From Verrucomicrobiota bacterium (lineage in GTDB: Bacteria > Verrucomicrobiota > Verrucomicrobiia > Limisphaerales > CAIMTB01): a DNA stretch of 44,638 nt. Numbering within the stretch: position 1 is the first letter of the stretch; the number at the start of each line of letters is the position of its first letter. Position numbers and translations under genes: made by a program. The stretch spans positions 1-44,638 of the forward strand of contig CAUJJW010000017.1 of the NCBI GenBank assembly GCA_963205105.1. The letters run 5' to 3'. Shown piece after piece: positions 42,272 through 44,638 of this stretch. A model generated the notes under the pieces. It made no database searches. It saw only the letters and a program-made list of their open reading frames with translations, and was not told the origin of the DNA.

Positions 42272-44029
42272 TCAGGGGGCTGTCGGCGGGGCCTTGCGTG
42301 CTTCCCGGAGCAGTTCCACCACCTTGGTGAGCAATTCCTCCGCCGTGTAGGGTTTCGCCAGCACATCCAACCGCGGAAGCGTCCGGGCGCCGGACAGCAG
42401 AGCCTCCGGAGCATGACCCGAAACGAAAAGCACCACCGTCGAGGGTCGCTCGCGGACGAAAGCCTGGGCGAGTTCCGAGCCGCTGATCCGCGGCATGATC
42501 GCGTCGGTGATCAGCAGATGAATCGGCCCGGGATGCCGCCGCATCAACTCGAGCGCGTCGGCGCCGTCCGCCGCCGACAATATGGAATACCCGGCGCGTT
42601 GGAGGATGAGGGAACTCAGTCTCCGGACCGAATGGTCATCCTCCACCAACAGGATCGTTTCCGTGCCCGGGGCCGCGGCCTTGGAAACAGCCTGGGCATC
42701 GGGCAGCGGCGGAGTCTCCGCGACGCAGGGCAACAGGATCGTGAAGGTCGTGCCCCGGCCCGGCTGACTCGACACCTCGATGTGCCCGCCGGATTGCTTG
42801 ATCACGCCATGGACGCTGGCAAGACCAAGGCCGGTGCCTTTGCCAACTTCCTTGGTCGTGAAGAAAGGCTCGAAGACGTGGTTGCGGGTGGCTTCGTCCA
42901 TGCCGCAACCGGTGTCGGTCACCACCAGGCAAAGGTAGCTTCCAGGCTGCGGGCCGGTTGGCGTGCCGCAGGCTTCGGCTGAAAGCACCCGATGGCTGGT
43001 GGCCAGTCCAAAATCACCGCCCTGCGGCATGGCATCCCGCGCGTTGGCCGCGAGATTCAGAATGGCCTGCTCCAACGCCGTACGGTCTGCCCGGATGGGG
43101 TGGACCGCCGGATCCAAAAGGAGGGTGATCCGGATGTTCTCGGGCAACAACCGCCGGAGGAGTCCGTCAATGGCCCGCAGCACATCATTCAGATTGAACA
43201 CCGACACCTGCAGCATTTGCCGTCGGCTGAAAGCGAGTAGCTTCTGGGTCAGGTCAGCCGCCTTGCGGCCCGCCAGTGCGATCTGCTCGGCGCTGTAGCA
43301 GGTGGATTCATCCCCCTCCTTCTCCGCCTGCAACAGATCCGCATACCCCAGGATGATGGTCAGCAGGTTGTTGAAGTCATGAGCGATACCCCCCGCCAGT
43401 CGCCCAATGGCCTCCAATCGTTGAGCCTCACGCAACCCGGCCTCGGTTCGTTCGCGGTGCTGGATCTCCTCCCGCAACGACCGGTTGGCCGCATCCAATT
43501 CGGCGGTCCGGGCGGCCACCCGACGTTCCAGTTCACGATTGGCCGCCTCAAGCTTGAGAGCAAAACGCCGACGATCCCACAGCAACCAGGTCATCAGCAG
43601 GCCGATGATCACACCGAAAATCCGGTTGCGAATGCCCCCGGGCGACAGCAGGTCGGGCGCCCAGATCGCGGGGGCAAGAAACACCGTCACAACGCACAGC
43701 AGCGCAGCCGCCACCATCGACCGCGGCGAAGTCATCCTGCCGGCGTAAAGCACCGCCAGCAGGTACAGCATGCTGAAATCTCGATGCCAGGGTCGGCTGA
43801 TATCGATTGCAGCGACAAACACCAAGAACGTCACGGTGACCCCCCAATGGACCCAGGGGGGGATCGTGAAGGAATCTTGCCGCGGTGTTCTTACCTCGTC
43901 CGGCTCCAATGCCAGACCTTGGATCTTCCTCTCAGAACCCGTCAAGCCAGCCCATCCACCCCAGCCGACCTGCCGCACCCCAAGTCCCTGACCCACCCAC
44001 CACCGTCCGGGCGCGCCGGAGTTTCTCAT
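42272..44029 (-). CDS. Hybrid sensor histidine kinase with C-terminal receiver
   Basis: A 585-aa membrane-bound hybrid histidine kinase. Hydrophobic segments at about 58-150 suggest four or five membrane helices (V-T-V-T-F-L-V-F-V-A-A-I; M-V-A-A-A-L-L-C-V-V). They lead into a coiled coil (L-E-A-A-N-R-E-L-E-R-R-V-A-A-R), a HisKA domain with the phospho-acceptor His217 in G-G-I-A-H-D-F-N-N-L, and an HATPase domain (N-box N-L-A-A-N-A-R-D-A-M; G-boxes D-T-G-C-G-M and G-K-G-T-G-L-G-L). A receiver domain follows, with phospho-acceptor Asp509 in L-L-I-T-D-A-I-M-P and the Lys in L-A-K-P-Y. The first ~40 residues are W/G-rich and look untranslated. A TTG at 43909, with AAGG 7 nt upstream, may be the real start and would give 545 aa. 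No output regulator gene is adjacent. The divergent amidase starts 38 bp from the ATG at 44029, or about 160 bp from the TTG. Confidence 0.93.
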   Translation of the reverse strand: MRNSGAPGRWWVGQGLGVRQVGWGGWAGLTGSERKIQGLALEPDEVRTPRQDSFTIPPWVHWGVTVTFLVFVAAIDISRPWHRDFSMLYLLAVLYAGRMTSPRSMVAAALLCVVTVFLAPAIWAPDLLSPGGIRNRIFGVIIGLLMTWLLWDRRRFALKLEAANRELERRVAARTAELDAANRSLREEIQHRERTEAGLREAQRLEAIGRLAGGIAHDFNNLLTIILGYADLLQAEKEGDESTCYSAEQIALAGRKAADLTQKLLAFSRRQMLQVSVFNLNDVLRAIDGLLRRLLPENIRITLLLDPAVHPIRADRTALEQAILNLAANARDAMPQGGDFGLATSHRVLSAEACGTPTGPQPGSYLCLVVTDTGCGMDEATRNHVFEPFFTTKEVGKGTGLGLASVHGVIKQSGGHIEVSSQPGRGTTFTILLPCVAETPPLPDAQAVSKAAAPGTETILLVEDDHSVRRLSSLILQRAGYSILSAADGADALELMRRHPGPIHLLITDAIMPRISGSELAQAFVRERPSTVVLFVSGHAPEALLSGARTLPRLDVLAKPYTAEELLTKVVELLREARKAPPTAP

Positions 44030-44067
44030 TCCACGCAGCCAATTCCTGACTACATTCCCCCGCTCGC

Positions 44068-44638
44068 ATGGACTTACGCCTCACCGGAACCGCCGTCAGA
44101 ATCGTGCGCCGGCTTTCCGTGATGCCAGGTGTCGGCAATCTCCTCTGGCAGGGCTTTCGCCGTGATCTGGCCATCGACCAGCTCCGAGCCCTCGCCCCTC
44201 GGGAATTGCCCAGCCCGGAACTCGAACCACGGCCCTGGCAGGCACGATCTCACGGCTGGACTTCTTCCGGTTTCGACGCGCCCACCGTCACCGGCGGACG
44301 GTCCACCGGCAGCCGCTTGCGCTCCTGGTTCGCCGCCGGCGGCTCCCCTCTCGCCCGCCTGGAGGAAATCCTCGCCGCCCACCACCTCGCCGGCATTCGC
44401 AGCCCTTACCTGCACCTGCTGGAACACCGCGCCCGCATGCAGGCGACGGCAGCCGAAGCCCGGTGGCGATCCGGTCAGACTCTCGGGCCCCTCGACGGAC
44501 TGCCCGTCCCCATCAAGGACCAGTTCTGCATTCGCGGGGAACCCACCTGGGGAGGAACCACCTACCTCGGCCTGGAACCTGCCCCCGCCGACGCCTGGGT
44601 TCTGCAACGCCTAGACGCCGCCGGCGCCGTGCTCGTGG
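44068..44638 (+). CDS. Amidase-signature enzyme, N-terminal part (cut by window edge)
   Basis: An open frame from the ATG at 44068 to the window end (190 codons, no stop). The segment G-P-L-D-G-L-P-V-P-I-K-D-Q-F-C near residues 145-159 is the start of the amidase signature family core. Its Lys (in P-I-K-D) corresponds to the catalytic Lys of the Ser-cisSer-Lys triad, and T-W-G-G-T-T-Y follows as expected. The Ser pair and the rest of the domain lie beyond the edge. Family members hydrolyse amide bonds (GatA, fatty-acid amide hydrolase, aryl amidases). The N-terminus (about 145 residues before the core) is long, more like hydrolases of the FAAH type than GatA. It is divergent from the histidine kinase. 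Confidence 0.9.
   Translation, partial: MDLRLTGTAVRIVRRLSVMPGVGNLLWQGFRRDLAIDQLRALAPRELPSPELEPRPWQARSHGWTSSGFDAPTVTGGRSTGSRLRSWFAAGGSPLARLEEILAAHHLAGIRSPYLHLLEHRARMQATAAEARWRSGQTLGPLDGLPVPIKDQFCIRGEPTWGGTTYLGLEPAPADAWVLQRLDAAGAVLV

Overview
The window is GC-rich and reads like a member of the Verrucomicrobiota, perhaps the Limisphaerales/Pedosphaera side. This is inferred from three traits: large secreted delta-60-repeat and Ig-like proteins, the recurring 'S-T-N-L-x-x-W ... F-Y-R-L' module on exported proteins, and intergenic regions packed with GC-rich palindromic repeats. No taxonomic marker gene is present. I saw no rRNA, tRNA, CRISPR array, transposase or integrase.

Left part (93-7372, + strand): a 1403-aa delta-60-repeat/Ig-like exported protein, a 671-aa exported protein with a ZU5-like region and three 'LGxERQ..LLG' repeats, and a dihydrodipicolinate synthase/N-acetylneuraminate lyase family enzyme. 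Repeat-filled DNA follows (7373-8130).

Centre (8131-38546, - strand): four consecutive genes, all with N-terminal signal peptides. In transcription order they encode 1830 aa (38546-33054), 1228 aa (33043-29357, 10 bp downstream), 682 aa (28521-26473, after an 835-bp repeat-filled gap) and 6079 aa (26370-8131). The 6079-aa protein has an Ig-like N-terminus, a tandem 681-aa module, long beta-rich stretches, four choice-of-anchor-D (HYDIN-like) domains interleaved with two Ycf48/BNR-type propeller regions, and a Cys-rich tail. Its module resembles part of the 1830-aa protein, so the four genes may build one extracellular or envelope structure. This cluster is the best candidate for an undescribed system. 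No enzymatic domain was recognised in it.

Right part (39169-44638): a TIR-TM-WD40 protein (+), a YCII-family small protein (-), a membrane-associated hybrid histidine kinase with a receiver domain (-), and, divergent from it, the N-terminal part of an amidase-signature enzyme (+) cut by the window edge.

The gaps at 7.4-8.1, 28.5-29.4, 38.5-39.2 and 41.6-42.3 kb share several dispersed repeat families. One palindromic family also lies in frame inside the giant gene, and another copy borders the stop codon of that gene. A 9-mer, GGTTCATGG, recurs ten times in these gaps, once over a predicted start codon.
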